A stretch of DNA of 64,000 nt from the NCBI GenBank assembly GCA_009602735.1, contig WELA01012983.1, positions 407,592 to 471,591 of the forward strand, written 5' to 3'. The DNA is from Mesotaenium endlicherianum (lineage: Eukaryota > Streptophyta > Zygnematophyceae > Zygnematales > Mesotaeniaceae). A model generated the notes under the pieces. It searched no databases and had not been told where the DNA came from. It saw only the letters and a program-made list of their open reading frames with translations. The translations under genes were made by a program, and so were the position numbers. Below, piece by piece: positions 44,848-57,400 of this stretch. Every line of letters starts with the position of its first letter. The stretch's first letter is position 1.

Positions 44848-45419
44848 TGTAGTGAAACAGATAGATGAAGTACTTAGTGAAATAGAACACTTTATCTATT
44901 CAAGACAAGGATCTTTGAACACAAGTGGTAGCTTCTTGAAAGAGAGATGGCTTCTTGAAAGTTAATATATTTCTGGATTTTTGGCAAGTACAAGAGTGAT
45001 TTTGGAATGTCTTTCTATGTTCTAGCTCTTGTTTATATACTTGCTACATAAGTAATTTCTAGGAAAGTGTATGTTGATGTGTTGGCACCCAACACATCCC
45101 AAAACTTGCCACCTCTTTCTAGAATAATGTACACATGTCCTTTTGACCTAAAAATGGCACATTTGACTTTTGCCACATGGAGTTCTTCTAGGTCTTTCCT
45201 CTAACTTCGAAAATGCCTTGGAAGGTTCAAAGGACATGAACCAAGTTACTAGATTACCTATCCACACTTGACTCCACACAATACNAAATGCCTTGGAAGG
45301 TTCAAAGGACATGAACCAAGTTACTAGATTACCTATTCACACTTGACTCCACACAATACTACTCCAAATATATTTGAAAACATTAAAATATATGCAAACT
45401 AATATATAGTAATTCAAAT
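44848..45419 (-). repeat. Left (3') LTR of element D'
   Basis: Starts TGTAGTGAAACAGATAGATG and follows the D LTR. It includes a 74-bp segment present twice on either side of a single N at 45285 (45211-45284 and 45286-45359), most likely an assembly join. It runs into a family B LTR fragment near 45420. Confidence 0.85.
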
Positions 45420-45484
45420 ACTGAACTTAATTAACTATTATATTTAAATGAATATTATATCTACTAATATACTGATTCATTACA
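45420..45484 (-). repeat. Family B LTR fragment inside element D'
   Basis: Matches the first 65 bp of a B LTR in reverse (TACTAATATACTGATTCATT then ACA). It lies between the D' LTR and D' pol, so two families meet here. Confidence 0.85.
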
Positions 45485-48472
45485 AGGTACTTCATCAAGG
45501 CCAGCCGTGAAGCTCAGTGGCGTGGTCGGATGGAAGCCATAATTGAGGAAGAATGGGGACTCTTGGGTAGAGGCTTGCGTTGTGTTGTTGTAGGCAAACT
45601 CCAGGGGGGTCAAGTACATGTCCCAATCTTGCTCCAGAGTAGACACGTAGGCCTTTAGAGAGGTCTTTAGGGTACGATTCATACGCTCGGTTTGCCCATC
45701 TGATTGTGGGTGGTAGGCAGTAGACATATCCAGCGATGTACCCAAGTTCTTGAAGAGATTTTTCCAGAAATGGCTTGTGAATCTTGGATCTCTATCTGAC
45801 ACAATTCTTGATGGTAGTCCATGGAGTCGGAAGATGTTGTCAAAGATGAGTCTTGCAAGTTGTGGTGCTGTAGCCTTAGTCGTCGTGGGAATAAAATGAG
45901 CCATCTTGGTAAGTCTGTCCACCGCCGTGAGTATTGCATTATGGCCTCGAGGTGTCACGGGCAAGTCCACGATAAGGTCCATTGAGATGTCCGTCCATTG
46001 TCTTTCGGGGATTGGTAGTGGTTGGAGGAGTCCTCCCGCCTTTTGCGATGATGGCTTGATTCTTTGGCATGTGTCACAGCTCCTGCAGTACTCCTTGACT
46101 TGCTTAGACATGCCTGGCCAACAATAAGTCCTAGCTAGAACGCCCGTGGTCCTTAGGATTCCAAAGTGTCCTCCAAGAGGGTTGTCGTGTGCTTCTCGTA
46201 GAAGCAAGAGCCGGAGGTCTAAGTCATTAGGAACACATCTCTGGCCCGTATCTTGCCTCACCCAATAATTGCCTTCTTGCTTCTTGCATGGGTCCAAGGC
46301 TGCTTCTCCGTTCTTGTAGTAAGGGTCTCTTTCATAGGCGGCTGAAAATCGAGCTTCCAGATCTGTCTTCAGGGATACCATCACTGCATTTAATTGCAGT
46401 CTTGAGAGGGGGTCAGCCGGGTTTGTCTTGCCGGGCTGGTACTGAATCGTGATGTTGTATTGTTGCAAGTATCCGCTCCATCTTGCTTGTCTCCTTGAGA
46501 GATACGGCTGCGTTTGGAGGTGCTTTAACGCCTCGTGGTCCGTGGTGACCAGTACTTTGCGTCCTTCAACGTAGCAGCGCCAAACCTTCAAGGCATGTAC
46601 AATCGCCAATGCCTCTCGCTCCGTGGTTGTATAATTTTGCTCGGCTGGATTTAGCTTCCTTGACTCGTAGGCGATGGGCTGCAGTCCCTTGCCTTGGTCT
46701 TGAAGCAGGATTGCTCCTATTGCATAGGAAGATGCATCGGTGATGACGTGGAAGGGCCAATCTGGGTTTGGACTTGGGAGTGTGAGCACCGGGGATGTGG
46801 TCAATCTTCGCTTTAACTCTTGAAATGCCTCTTCCTCTTTCTCGGTCCATGTATATAGCCTGTCCTTCTTGAGTAGATCTGTCAGGGGGGCTGCTATGTG
46901 CGAGAAGCCTTGGATGAATTTTCTGTACCAATTGGCAAATCCCAAGAATGACTGGAGTTCTTTCTTGGTCGTGGGGGTTGGCCATTCCTCCACCACCGTG
47001 GTCTTCTTGGGGTCTATCTTGATGCCATCAGCAGTCACGTGGAGACCTAGGAACTCCACTTCTTGTTTGGCAAACTCGCATTTTGACTCCTTCGCAAACA
47101 GCTTGTTTTGCTTCAATACTTCAAGGACTTCTTTCAAGTGTCTCGCATGCTCTTCAAGGGTCTTGCTGTAGATAAGGATGTCATCGATGAATACCACCAC
47201 AAATCTGTCCAACATGGGCTGAAATATGGTGTTCATCATAGTCATGAAAGTTGCTGGCGCGTTGGTGAGTCCAAATGGCAGGACCATGAACTCAAAATGT
47301 CCATATCTTGTCCTGAATGCCGTCTTCTCTATGTCCGGTTCTGCGATGCGAATCTGGTGGTAGCCGCTCCGTAAGTCAATCTTCGTGAAGTACTTGGCTC
47401 CAACCAGCCGGTCCATGAGCTCATCCATGCGCGGCAGCGGGTATCGATTCTTGATGGTGATCTTGTTGAGGGCGCGATAGTCCACACACATCCTCAAGGT
47501 ACCATCTTTCTTCTTGACAAATAGCACCGGGGCTCCAAATGGCGACTTGCTAGGTCGAATGAAGCCATGCTCCAGTAGCTCCTTGATTTGCTTCTTGACT
47601 TCGTCTAGCTCCGTGTATGACATTTTGAACGTAGGCCGAGAGATGGGCTTGCTTCCGGGCTCCAACTCTATCTTGTGGTCTACGAATCTTTTGGGGGGTA
47701 GGCCCTTGGGCAATTCCGGGGAGAACACTTCTTTGTAGTCCTCTAAGACTTCTTGTATCTCCTTGGGAACGGGGCTGCCTTCTTGACTCTCGATGTCTTT
47801 CTTGATGTCTTTTGGCGTGATCAAGGCCAAAAGAAGCTCGTGTCCCTTCCTCACAAGTCTCTTGAGTTGGAGGGCGGACAATAGTATCTCGTGTGCCGGC
47901 TTCTGGATGTCTTGGGTCTGGATATTCTGGATTGCGCGCAAAATACAGATTCTTGAAGTGATGTCATTCTTGATCTTGATAGTACCGGTCCTCCAATCAA
48001 CTTGGGGGTTGTGCTTGGTCAACCAAGGCGTCCCTAGGATGACGTCGTACTTGCCCAATTGCATGGGGGAGAACACTACTCTATCCTTGAAGGACTTGAT
48101 AGAGAGTGCCAAGGGGTACGTCTTCTTGGAAGGGGTAGTATAGGAGAATCCATCGGGCATCATAATCTCCTCGTCGTGGTCAAGAGTTCGCATAGTAATA
48201 CCGTGCTTGGTGGCAAAATCTGCAGCAATGAAGTTGCCTTGAGCTCCGCTATCCACCAAGATGTGGACCTTCTCTCCTCCAAGGTAACCTCTCAAACTCA
48301 TTGGGGCTGGAACGTCGTCTTCAACGGGGGTCTCCACCTCACTTGGCGTGTTGCCTTCTCGTGAAGTGGGTCTTGGGGTGGTAGGCTCCTGGCCTACCGG
48401 CGCTGTCCGTTTTTTGACAACTTTTTGGGGCATGAAAGTGCACGATGGCCCTTTTCCTTGCAATAAAAGCAT
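45485..48472 (-). CDS. pol: Pol polyprotein of element D', 3' part missing
   Basis: A single open frame of about 1,000 residues on the minus strand, holding protease ([17 protein letters not shown]), reverse transcriptase ([17 protein letters not shown]), RNase H ([18 protein letters not shown]), integrase zinc site ([16 protein letters not shown]) and catalytic core ([19 protein letters not shown]). It overlaps the end of gag by about 80 nt. It ends within the integrase region at the B LTR fragment, so the chromodomain seen in D is not present. Near-identical in sequence to D over the shared part. Confidence 0.9.
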
Positions 48473-49674
48473 AGTCCAGCCGTCATGAGAGCTTCTTTTT
48501 CAGCCGGGGAGAGTCTTGCTTTCACTCCTTGCTGGTTTCTTGCATCATAAGTGTCATTGGAGGGTCTTCCACTCTTCCGGGCAGCCGCGGGGTCCCTTTT
48601 AATAACTCCGATTTCCATGGGTGTGGGTCCAGATTCGGATGTGGAAGGGGCTGCGTACACCCGCGTCGTCGGTACCCGTGAAGATGAAGGCACGGAGTGC
48701 TTGAAATCCAAGGTATCCACCTTTTGGGCCACTTCAATGATCTTTGAGAAGTCCGTCAAGTCGCGTAACTCCACTTCCTTTGCCACCTTGGGTTTGAGGC
48801 CAAAGATGTAGCGGTCAATCTTCTCCTCGAGAGACATGTTGGGGATCTCAAGAGTGAGGGCGTGAAATCTGGATGTATACTCTTGAACGGACGTCGTTTG
48901 CTTGAGATGGTGGAGCTTTCCTCGGGCAATCTTCTCCGCATTGATGGGCATGAATTGCTTCTTGAGGGCCTCACGAAAATCTGCCCATCTTGCATATGAT
49001 GGTGGGGGCTCTTGGCCGAGCATGGGGTGCGCCATAGCTTGATATATAGCCGCTTGATAGTTACGCCACCATGATGTTGCTGCTCCTCTAAGTAAGGTAA
49101 CGGCAAAGGGAACGTAGTCCTCCTCGGGTACTTCAAGGAATGCGAGGTACGTCTCCACTTGGTAGAGCCATAAATTCAGGTTGGCACCTTTCCCGGGGTT
49201 GAAAGTGTCGGGTTTGCCGGGCTTGATGAGTTTCCTTGCTCTCGTTGGCTCTTGTGGAGGCGCTTGAGCCGGGGCTGGATTTTGAGCATTGCTCGCAATA
49301 GGGGCAACCATGGCAGCCATAGCTTCTCTTGACGCTTGCACGGTTGCTTCATAGGTGGCCAAGCCCACTTGGTTGTGGACGGTCATTAGGAAGGCTGCCC
49401 ACTCATTTGCGGGAACTCCTTGTGGTGGGGTCAACTTTGCTATAGCGGCTGCCACGGGATTTGACGGTGCTCCTCCTTGTGGTGCTTCTTGTTGTTGGAG
49501 ATTTCCTTGAGTAGGCTCTCCCATCGACGCTGGAGGAGGGTGTGCTCCTCCTTGTGGTGCTTCTTGTTGTTGCAGATTTTCTTGAGTGGGCTCTCCCATC
49601 GGCGCTGGAGGAGGGTGTCTTGGAGAGGAAGGGCTTCCTTCGAAAGCTTGCTGTTGGTCTTGAGGATCGGCCAT
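48394..49674 (-). CDS. gag: Gag polyprotein of element D'
   Basis: 426 residues, the same protein as D gag: Gln/Pro-rich repeated N-terminus, capsid region, and CCHC knuckle [14 protein letters not shown]. Whole frame starting 24 nt inside the primer-binding site. Confidence 0.95.
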   Translation of the reverse strand: MADPQDQQQAFEGSPSSPRHPPPAPMGEPTQENLQQQEAPQGGAHPPPASMGEPTQGNLQQQEAPQGGAPSNPVAAAIAKLTPPQGVPANEWAAFLMTVHNQVGLATYEATVQASREAMAAMVAPIASNAQNPAPAQAPPQEPTRARKLIKPGKPDTFNPGKGANLNLWLYQVETYLAFLEVPEEDYVPFAVTLLRGAATSWWRNYQAAIYQAMAHPMLGQEPPPSYARWADFREALKKQFMPINAEKIARGKLHHLKQTTSVQEYTSRFHALTLEIPNMSLEEKIDRYIFGLKPKVAKEVELRDLTDFSKIIEVAQKVDTLDFKHSVPSSSRVPTTRVYAAPSTSESGPTPMEIGVIKRDPAAARKSGRPSNDTYDARNQQGVKARLSPAEKEALMTAGLCFYCKEKGHRALSCPKKLSKNGQRR

Positions 49675-49698
49675 CTTCTTGTGCTACCAAAGTGCCTA

Positions 49699-49710
49699 GC
49701 TCCGATACCA
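49699..49710 (-). promoter_or_regulatory. Primer-binding site of element D'
   Basis: Minus strand TGGTATCGGAGC, one base from the 5' LTR, as in D. Confidence 0.9.
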
Positions 49711-49711
49711 C

Positions 49712-50214
49712 TGTAGTGAAACAGATAGATGAAGTACTTAGTGAAATAGAACACTTTATCTATTTAAGACAAGGATCTTTGAACACAAGTGGTAGCTTCT
49801 TGAAAGAGAGATGGCTTCTTGAAAGTTAATATATTTCTGGATTTTGGCAAGTACAAGAGTGATTCTGGAATGTCTTTCTATGTTCTAGCTCTTGTTTATA
49901 TACTTGCTACATAAGTAATTTCTAGGAAGGTGTATGTTGATGTGTTGGCACCCAACACATCCCAAAACTTGCCACCTCTTTCTAGAATAATGTACACATG
50001 TCCTTTTGACCTAAAAATGGCACATTTGACTTTTGCCACATGGAGTTCTTCTAGGTCTTTCCTCTAACTTCAAAAATGCCTTGGAAGGTTCAAAGGACAT
50101 GAACCAAGTTACTAGAGTACCTATTCACACTTGACTCCACACAATACTACTCCAAATATATTTGAAAACATTAAAATATATGCAAACTAATGTATAATAA
50201 TTCAAATCACTACA
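49712..50214 (-). repeat. Right (5') LTR of element D'
   Basis: 503 bp, the same length as the D 5' LTR, ending CAAATCACTACA followed by the target duplication CCATT. Confidence 0.95.
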
Positions 50215-50441
50215 CCATTAATCTAGCATATCACAATAGATGCATAACCAGACAATTCGCCAGTTCCACTTAAGGTGGTCAACCGGTTGGCAAAAAACGG
50301 GATAGCAAGCGGGTTTAAGTGGACTTCAAATTGCAAATTTTGGCTGAGTTGTTATACTGAACATTAACTTAGGGTCAGCAGATTGAGCTTGATTGAACAT
50401 TGTCCTTAAATAAATTTTATGTACCAATATACTGATTATTT
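50215..50441 (-). mobile_element. Old B-like LTR, right part after the D' insertion
   Basis: Continues the LTR cut at 44847: ATCTAGCATATCACA, AGCAGATTGAGCTTGATTGA and CCAATATACTGATTAT correspond in order to the last third of a B LTR in reverse. Strongly diverged, so older than all other B copies except the one near 54480. Confidence 0.75.
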
Positions 50442-50760
50442 TTTCACCTCGTACGAAAAATACCACATCTTTCAAAGCCTTGTTAGATTGAGCATTCATT
50501 GACTTTAATATCGGAACGTCACAAGAGACGAGATTTCTCACGGGCGATTACTTTCTTCACTTTTGGGTGTTGGTCTTGACAAGCACTTTGCTTAACTACT
50601 GTGACTTGAGATAAAGTGCATAAAATTATGTGTGTAGGACAGGCGTTCTCTAACCTCAATGCCTTAGAAATTCTAGGAATTCCTCATTCTTGTATTCGTT
50701 GAACCTAGCAATTTGCCACGTATCTTTGAAGGATGCATGATGGTGGATGTTGATCAAGTA
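50442..50760. other. Unrecognised sequence between the old B-like LTR and a solo D LTR
   Basis: No open frame of note and no repeat match seen within the window. Confidence 0.4.
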
Positions 50761-51263
50761 TGTAGTGATTTGAGTTATTATATATTAGTTTGCATATATT
50801 TTAATGTTTTCAAATATATTTGGAGTAGTATTGTGTGGAGTCAAGTGTGGATAGGTACTCTAGTAACTTGGTTCATGTCCTTTGAACCTTCCAAGGCATT
50901 TTCGAAGTTTGAGGAAAGACCTAGAAGAACTCCATGTGGCAAAAGTCAAATGTGCCATTTTTAGGTCAAAAGGACATGTGTACATTATTCTAGAAAGAGG
51001 TGGCAAGTTTTGGGATGTGTTGGGTGCCAACACATCAACATACACCTTCCTAGAAATTACTTATGTAGCAAGTATATAAACAAGAGCTAGAACATAGAAA
51101 GACATGGGAGAATCACTCTTGTACTTGCCAAACTCCAGAAATATATTAACTTTCAAGAAGCCATCTCTCTTTCAAGAAGCTACCACTTGTGTTCAAAGAT
51201 CCTTGTCTTGAATAGATAAAGTATTACATTTCACTAAGTACTTCATCTATCTGTTTCACTACA
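50761..51263 (+). mobile_element. Solo LTR of family D
   Basis: 503 bp, TGTAGTGATTTGAG to CTGTTTCACTACA, flanked by the perfect target duplication AAGTA (50756-50760 and 51264-51268). No internal sequence. Confidence 0.95.
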
Positions 51264-51916
51264 AAGTATAAGTAGACCACGCGGGACCTTATGGTTGTCT
51301 AGTGAGTGCTTACTTTTGTTCAATCACTTCACATTCCATGGCACCTTCCACTCAAGGTTGTAGTTTAGTCACCCTAATGTTCCGGTTTGACACGCTTAAG
51401 CATGTGTCGATTCGCCTATGTTGGCGACATGCTTTAGTTTATTGTCTGCACGCGTGAGTGAAATAGTCGACCCCCATCCACTTTTATCCAGTAAAGACAT
51501 AATAAAGTCCGACACGTACGTTGTGTACCTTGGCGAATTGGGTTGTTATAAAACGGGTAAATTACAAATCTACCACTTTCAGCTTTGTAAATTGTAAAAT
51601 ATACCACTACTTTCAAAATTACCACTCGCATATGTAAAAGGAGTCTACGTAGGGCTTACACTAATAAATGATGTGCCATACGAATTCGCACGAGACCCTA
51701 CCTGACACACCACTTCTCTCTTTCTTTTCCAAAATCTTTCCATAACCACTTTTCTAATTGACCCACCTTCACGAAGCAAACTCGCCAAGGCTACTTCATC
51801 GTAATCAAGGCAATAAATTAGCATGCATAGCTAGGCACGACAACATGTGTCAAGTATACAACGCCATAAAACGCTTGTTAGCGCATCTCAGGGAAGTTTA
51901 AAATAGAGACGCTATA
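51264..51916. other. Unrecognised AT-rich sequence before the family A fragment
   Basis: No domain-bearing frame seen. The junction to the family A coding fragment is unclear and lies somewhere before 51917. Confidence 0.35.
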
Positions 51917-52507
51917 GTGTGTTTGCAAATTGTTGAACAATGGTCAAAACTCGAGAGAGGGGAAGGGAGTGAGGGAGGCCCTAGCGAGCCAGACACACAG
52001 CGTTACGCCAGGATGCGAGATGGGAGCTACCGCTTGCAAATGACGCAGATCCAGGAAGGAGACTTCGTCTACCGCAGGCGCCAAACTAAGACCACCATTG
52101 ACACCAGTTCAGGTGCAGTAATCTTACGCGTGAAACATGCGTTTGACAATGGTGTGTTGGAACTGGAAGGTTCTGATGGTAAGACCATGAGAGATCACGT
52201 GCAGAACTGTTCGTTGTGCCATTTGCCAAATATCGATCCTACAGTTAAGACTGAGCCCGAGGAATTGGTGCCAGCCACGCCTTGTGCCAGCTGCAAAGTG
52301 CTGGATGATCAAGAAGCAATGGTAACCTGCGATAAGTGTGGTGCCCGTTGGCACACCTTCTGCATTGGTGAAGAAGAGATTATGGCAGGACGGTGGGAAT
52401 GTCTTGGCTGCCTTCCCAAAACCCCAGCCACAGGACCAGGAAATAAAAGCTTTCAGCAGAAAGGCAGGGACGCCTCAACTGAAAGGAAGGGGTGTAAGGG
52501 AAACTGA
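51917..52507 (+). pseudogene. Family A pol C-terminus with PHD finger (fragment)
   Basis: 196 residues remain open. Residues 45-110 are the post-integrase module: EGDFVYRRRQTKTTIDTSSG, LRVKHAFDNGVLELEGSDGK and NCSLCHLPNIDP. Residues 123-165 form a complete C4HC3 PHD-type zinc finger: CASC, CDKC, H146, C149 and CLGC, with the Trp (W160) usual before the last Cys pair. PHD fingers read histone H3 tails. Its place at the end of pol is where B, C and D have a chromodomain, so it may play the same targeting role. The last codons overlap the LTR start. Confidence 0.75.
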
Positions 52508-54025
52508 AGATAAGCTATCTTTTTGAAAATTTCTGCTAAGTGTTGAATGAGGAACTGGTTGAACATGGGAAGCACTAAGTGTGGGATGCCCCACCGCATG
52601 ATGCAAGTGCAGGAAGACCAGGAATGGGTCAAACCCCAACCAGACTGTCACTGACACACGTGCAAGGGACGATCAATCAGGTCGACTCCCACGTGCAGCG
52701 ACATACCGACACGTCAACCAAGTCGAAGGCACACGTGCTGAGAAGCCACGCACGCGCCAGGGGTCCGACACTGTTAGGCACGACAGCTGTCGCGACTGCT
52801 ATCCACTTGACGGTGCCGCACGCGCAGCGCAAGTCACAGCCGCCCAGGTACGGGAAGTCAGCATTGACTCACCGACCAGAGGACCGAGTCAGCGGTCATG
52901 TTGAAGTCGTTGTCACTGTCAAAGTGGTCACGACACGTCACACCCACACCCAGGATGGGATGGGGATGTGGACCGAGTGGTCAGCCGAAAGGCTAGGGAC
53001 ATGGAACTAGCAATGAGCCAGACTAGCAAGTGCCAAGGAAGGTATTGATCAATCAGCTATCCAAGCCAAGTACAGCGGGGATGTTGCAAAGGGCGTTGTG
53101 TGCCGCCTCGGCTAGGCCCTCAGGTGACTGGTCACGGCCTGAGCGTTCATCCTAAACGCTGTCAGCCAACCACATAGGCGTGATTGTCAGCTGGAAGGCT
53201 ACGTGGTCACGCGCAACAATCCCAATGCATGCATGCATGGATGCTGAATGACAACTTCTAAGCTGTGAGAGAACTGCCGGGTAAGGACGGCATGCAAGCT
53301 AAGCGCGGTGGCTAAGCACTGGCATTCTCGAGAGAGGATAATGTGTGGTGCCTGTGAAAGGCACAGGCCCTGCCTGAAGCTGCCTCATTCTTGCCCGCAT
53401 TGTTGTCGAAGGAAGCTAAAGAAGCAGAAGGAGCGCGAAGAAGAAGGAGTTCCCAAGGCCATAGAATAGCCAGGGCGCCACGCTTCTGCCGACGCTGGAA
53501 GATTTCTTCCTACAATGTATCATAGAAAGGTTAGACCTCAGGAGTTCCCAAGAGAGGATCTCGCTGGTAGAAAGTAGAGAGCTGCAGAATAGAAGCTGTT
53601 AGAAGATTAGCACAGATTTGGGTCAAACGCCACCAGCGTGCGAGGGTCACTTAAAATGGTGAGTGCTGTGTTAGTTTCCAAGTTCTCAGGAAGTCTCCAT
53701 TGTCGAATTGCTGATAGCAAGAGTAGTATTAACAAGCAAAAGCTCTCAGCAAAGAACTAAGTGAGCCCAGCCAAGCAGTGAAGAGCTGTTAAGGCGCGGT
53801 TTTGAGTGAAGATCTCAGACCAGGCCAGCATAGATGTGCAGTTCAGAGTTTTGTAAGCTGTGACTCGTGGAAATTAAGCGGAAGCCTTGAAGGGCGATTT
53901 TCTCTGAATTTGACATTGCCTGTTAAGCTGCTTAGATGTGATTTTTGCAAACTACCAACTTGTTCATTTTGTAAACCCTCAACTTGGGCAAAAGCCTGTG
54001 TGGAAGTAAGACGCTTCTGTCCTAT
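52493..54025 (+). repeat. Family A LTR
   Basis: About 1.53 kb. The start is fixed by the adjoining purine tract and by the second copy of the same start at 54026. The end is fixed only to within a few bases near CTTCTGTCCT, which is also where similarity to the LTR at 7355-8577 ends. Confidence 0.75.
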
Positions 54026-54322
54026 TGTAAGGGAAACTGAAGATAAGCTATCTTTTCGAAAATTTTTGCTAAGTGTTGAATGAGGAACTGGTTGAACATG
54101 GGAAGCACTAAGTGTGGAATGCCCAACCGCATGATGCAAGTGCAGGAAGACCAGGAATGGGTCAAACCCCAACCAGACTGTCACCGACACACGTGCAAGG
54201 GACGATCAACCTGGTCGATTCCCACGTGCAGCGACGCACCGACACGTCAACCAAGTCGAAGGCACACGTGCTGAGAAGCCACGCACGCGCCAGGGGTCCG
54301 ACACGGTTAGGCACGACATCAG
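54026..54322 (+). repeat. Second, partial family A LTR in tandem
   Basis: Repeats 52493-52790 with few differences (TGTAAGGGAAACTGAAGATA, AGGAATGGGTCAAACCCCAA, CACGCACGCGCCAGGGGTCC) and stops near GGCACGACATC. Confidence 0.88.
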
Positions 54323-54479
54323 TAAGTTGATATATAATAAGCCCTCTGATCATACATTTTCAGCGCTACACCTAAATATATTTCGCGGAAAACCAGCTAT
54401 ATCCGAACTTGATTGACCTTTTACCCCTAGGCACCGGTCATCCCCGTATTTTGCCACATACGTGGGTTCGGTCCTCCAA

Positions 54480-57400
54480 AGTCTGTTAGGACTATCTTCA
54501 ACCTGCTAGTATACTTGGACTCAGTATGCTGAGGATAGATATATTCATTTAGATAATTATTTGTAGACTGGCACATGTGACCGTAGTATACTGAAAGTCA
54601 GGAGGTCAACTGAGATTTGGTAAACCAATGTCCTACTAGTGTGGTTAACTCCTAGGTAGGCAGAGCCGTCGTCAATCTACTGAACAGTTAGGATTTCAGT
54701 CAACTGACCAATTAATATGGTCATTATACCTAGATTTGTGGGTCCCAACTTAACGGGTTTCTCACGAAACGGCGCACCTTGCGCCGTGGTCAACCAGGTG
54801 GTCACTAGGTACATAGCAGGCTGGGATCTCGTGGTCCCTCATTCCGGACAGTAGGCTTTAGAGTCGGATTTCTATTGGAAGTGATGTGTGCACTTTTGGG
54901 TTTGTTATTATGACCAGCTTTCACGGAAATTGACATGGTTGCTTCATCTACGCTCCAAATAGAGCGAACTACAACGTTTTGGAAAGGTTTCGTCAAGATG
55001 CGTCCGTTGCCGTTGAGTTTGCTCAATTTGGAGTAGTGTTGACAAAGTTATGTCCTCCGACATTTCAGGGTCACATAGCGGACAAATTCCATGGTTTTGC
55101 ACCTAAGTCAGTGGAATGTGTTTTAGCTACATTATGGTCATCTGAATGAGAGCGCCTTCGCTATTTAGTCCTCTGATGTTGTGTATGTGCTATACATTCT
55201 TGTATGCCTGGTTGGCAAGAGACCATGAGTTTCTAAAGGAGATGCTCTAGTCCTCAAGTTAGCCTCTTTCTTGTGCCTTGTGTTAATGTGCAACTATGGG
55301 ACACTACGGTAAGTGGGTCAAGGGGTATAGATGAATAACTGAATTCGTTATAAGGGCAAAGATCACTGCCTGATTTTACACGCTTCCACCTGTCTCTGAT
55401 GTTATATATTTAACTGAAATATATTAATTTTGAATAAGCAAGATTCATTTTAGTGGTATCCGAGCTAATTCCTTTCTTGAATGCCCATGCTTGTCTTCTT
55501 TGTCTCATGAGGTAATTGTGTGAGGCTTACTTGTGTGGTATGCTGAGACTAGATGGAGCTTGGGAAGTGTATGACGTAGAGCATTGCACATCCTGTCTAG
55601 GATCCTTCCACTTGCTCACCTAGTGTGTCTCTTGGCTCAATGTATTATGCGTTATACTAACTTGACTTTCCAAGCCTCTTGTGTACAGATCCACGCAATG
55701 AGAAGCCTAAAGTGGAGGCTTGATGGAAGAGGTGTCTGCAAGCATCAAGTGCAGTTGCAAGGGAGTTGCACCCTAGCAAGCTGGATATGACTCATTTACC
55801 TCACTTGATCATAGTTGTTGTGTGTTGTTATATGCAATTCACGGCTAGTATAGAGAGGGGTCTGCACTCCAGCTGTGCTAGAGGACTTGTTAGTCAGTGG
55901 TGCTATCCCTTTGGGTTTAATCTTGGTGCTTTGCGAGAGACGTTCCTCTCTCATAATGTATATGGTAGTTAGGTTGAGGGGGCTTGAGTATGGCTGCATG
56001 TGTTGAGCATTTGAGACAGTACGTGCACACATGATTTACTAACTTAAGTTTCCAAGTATGGATTGACGACAGGTTATCCTCGCCACGGTTCAAGTGCACT
56101 ACGTCGTCCACATGCTTCAGCATGCTGCAACCTCTATGTGAAGAGGCTTTGGCAGCAACAATGGCATCCTACAGATACCCCCTACTCCCAACCGTGGCTG
56201 TGACATTGTGTGCTTCTCTCATTTGCCACATTGATTTTTGCTTGGAGGGCTTAGGGTATGTGCCTTGTGCTTGAATGCTATGTGTGAGATGGTGCATTTG
56301 TGGTACTTGATGGGATCGTAGGAGCTTGGGGTTTAAGCTTAAAATGGGTTTAGTCAGTGTGTTGAGGTTTATGTATGCTGGTCTTATGTGATTGCTGACT
56401 TAGGTTAAGTCAGTCTGTTGGATCATTGACCTAATGTGGTTAAAGGGGTTAATGGCTTGGGTTTATGAACGCAAGGGCTTTCCTTTGACTCTCTTTTATT
56501 TTGCATGGCTTATTAAGGGTTAAGTGTTCGAGAGCAGCCGCGGTCATTGAGTACTTTGAGTGCTTGAGTTGAATGAGCTCTGGGTGTTGCCATGCTTGGT
56601 GCTTGGCATGTTTTACTACGGGATTGTGGCTTGTCGGAGCCAGCGAGAGATGCAGATAGATCAGCATATCGAGACTTAGGTCTGTACGGTGTGATGACTG
56701 ACATACGGAAGTCAATGTGTGATACTAAAGGGGGTTTGACTACTTGCCTTAGGTCCAGTTGGCTATATGTTTTTGGATGCTACATGTACACTTGGTCAAG
56801 TGTAAGGAGGTCGGGGTCTTCGTCATAGGGTCGATCTGGGCATATTAGTGTGCTAAGTTTTTGCTGGCCTCGCAGCTAACTGAGCTCGCTGAAGGCGCAT
56901 GCTAGGTAGCATGCAAGATGCATTCGTATATGCGTCAGGTGCATGGAATTTGCATCCAGGGCGCTAGAGGTAGTACATCGCTGTTAGCACACCGTAGAGC
57001 AGGTGTAAAATGGGCCCTGTTGTAATACATTCACTATGCACACCTTAACAAAGACAGAAGAGACCATCGACATTATGGACGTTCTCGCAATGCATGGCTT
57101 GAATGATCTTGTTCAGTCTGATGCACAAACATTCTCCTTGCTAGCTTGAGGTTACAGTGCGAAATTCTTGCCTATGATTTATGCACGCTGTTGTTATCGG
57201 CTTGCTACATGCTTGCTGCCGTTGCAATATAGGTGCCACGTATGTGCCCCTAGAGAGGAACTTAGTTTTGAGCTATACTGAGTTTGCCCATTGTCATTGA
57301 TTGAGTCTATATGATCCCAATGTCTGCCTCGTCCTCTCGGGAACTATGTAAGATGGAGTCATTAGATCTTGAGTTGATTGATGCAGCTAGGGTGTGGCGT

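Larger units (their letters stand above)
44848..50214 (-). mobile_element. Element D': family D copy on the minus strand inside an old B-like LTR, incomplete
   Basis: Right (5') LTR 49712-50214, primer-binding site 49710-49699, gag, most of pol, and left (3') LTR from 44848. Perfect target duplication CCATT at 44843-44847 and 50215-50219. Gag is identical in protein to D gag. The copy is incomplete at its 3' side, where a 65-bp piece of a family B LTR is found between pol and the LTR. Young insertion. Confidence 0.93.
51917..54322 (+). mobile_element. Family A retrotransposon, 3' remnant: end of pol with PHD finger, LTR and partial second LTR
   Basis: The end of an integrase-type frame (51917-52507) is followed directly by a purine tract GAAAGGAAGGGG and an LTR starting TGTAAGGGAAACTGAAGA at 52493. 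A second LTR start follows head-to-tail at 54026. Everything upstream of the integrase end is missing, so it is a fossil. Confidence 0.8.
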
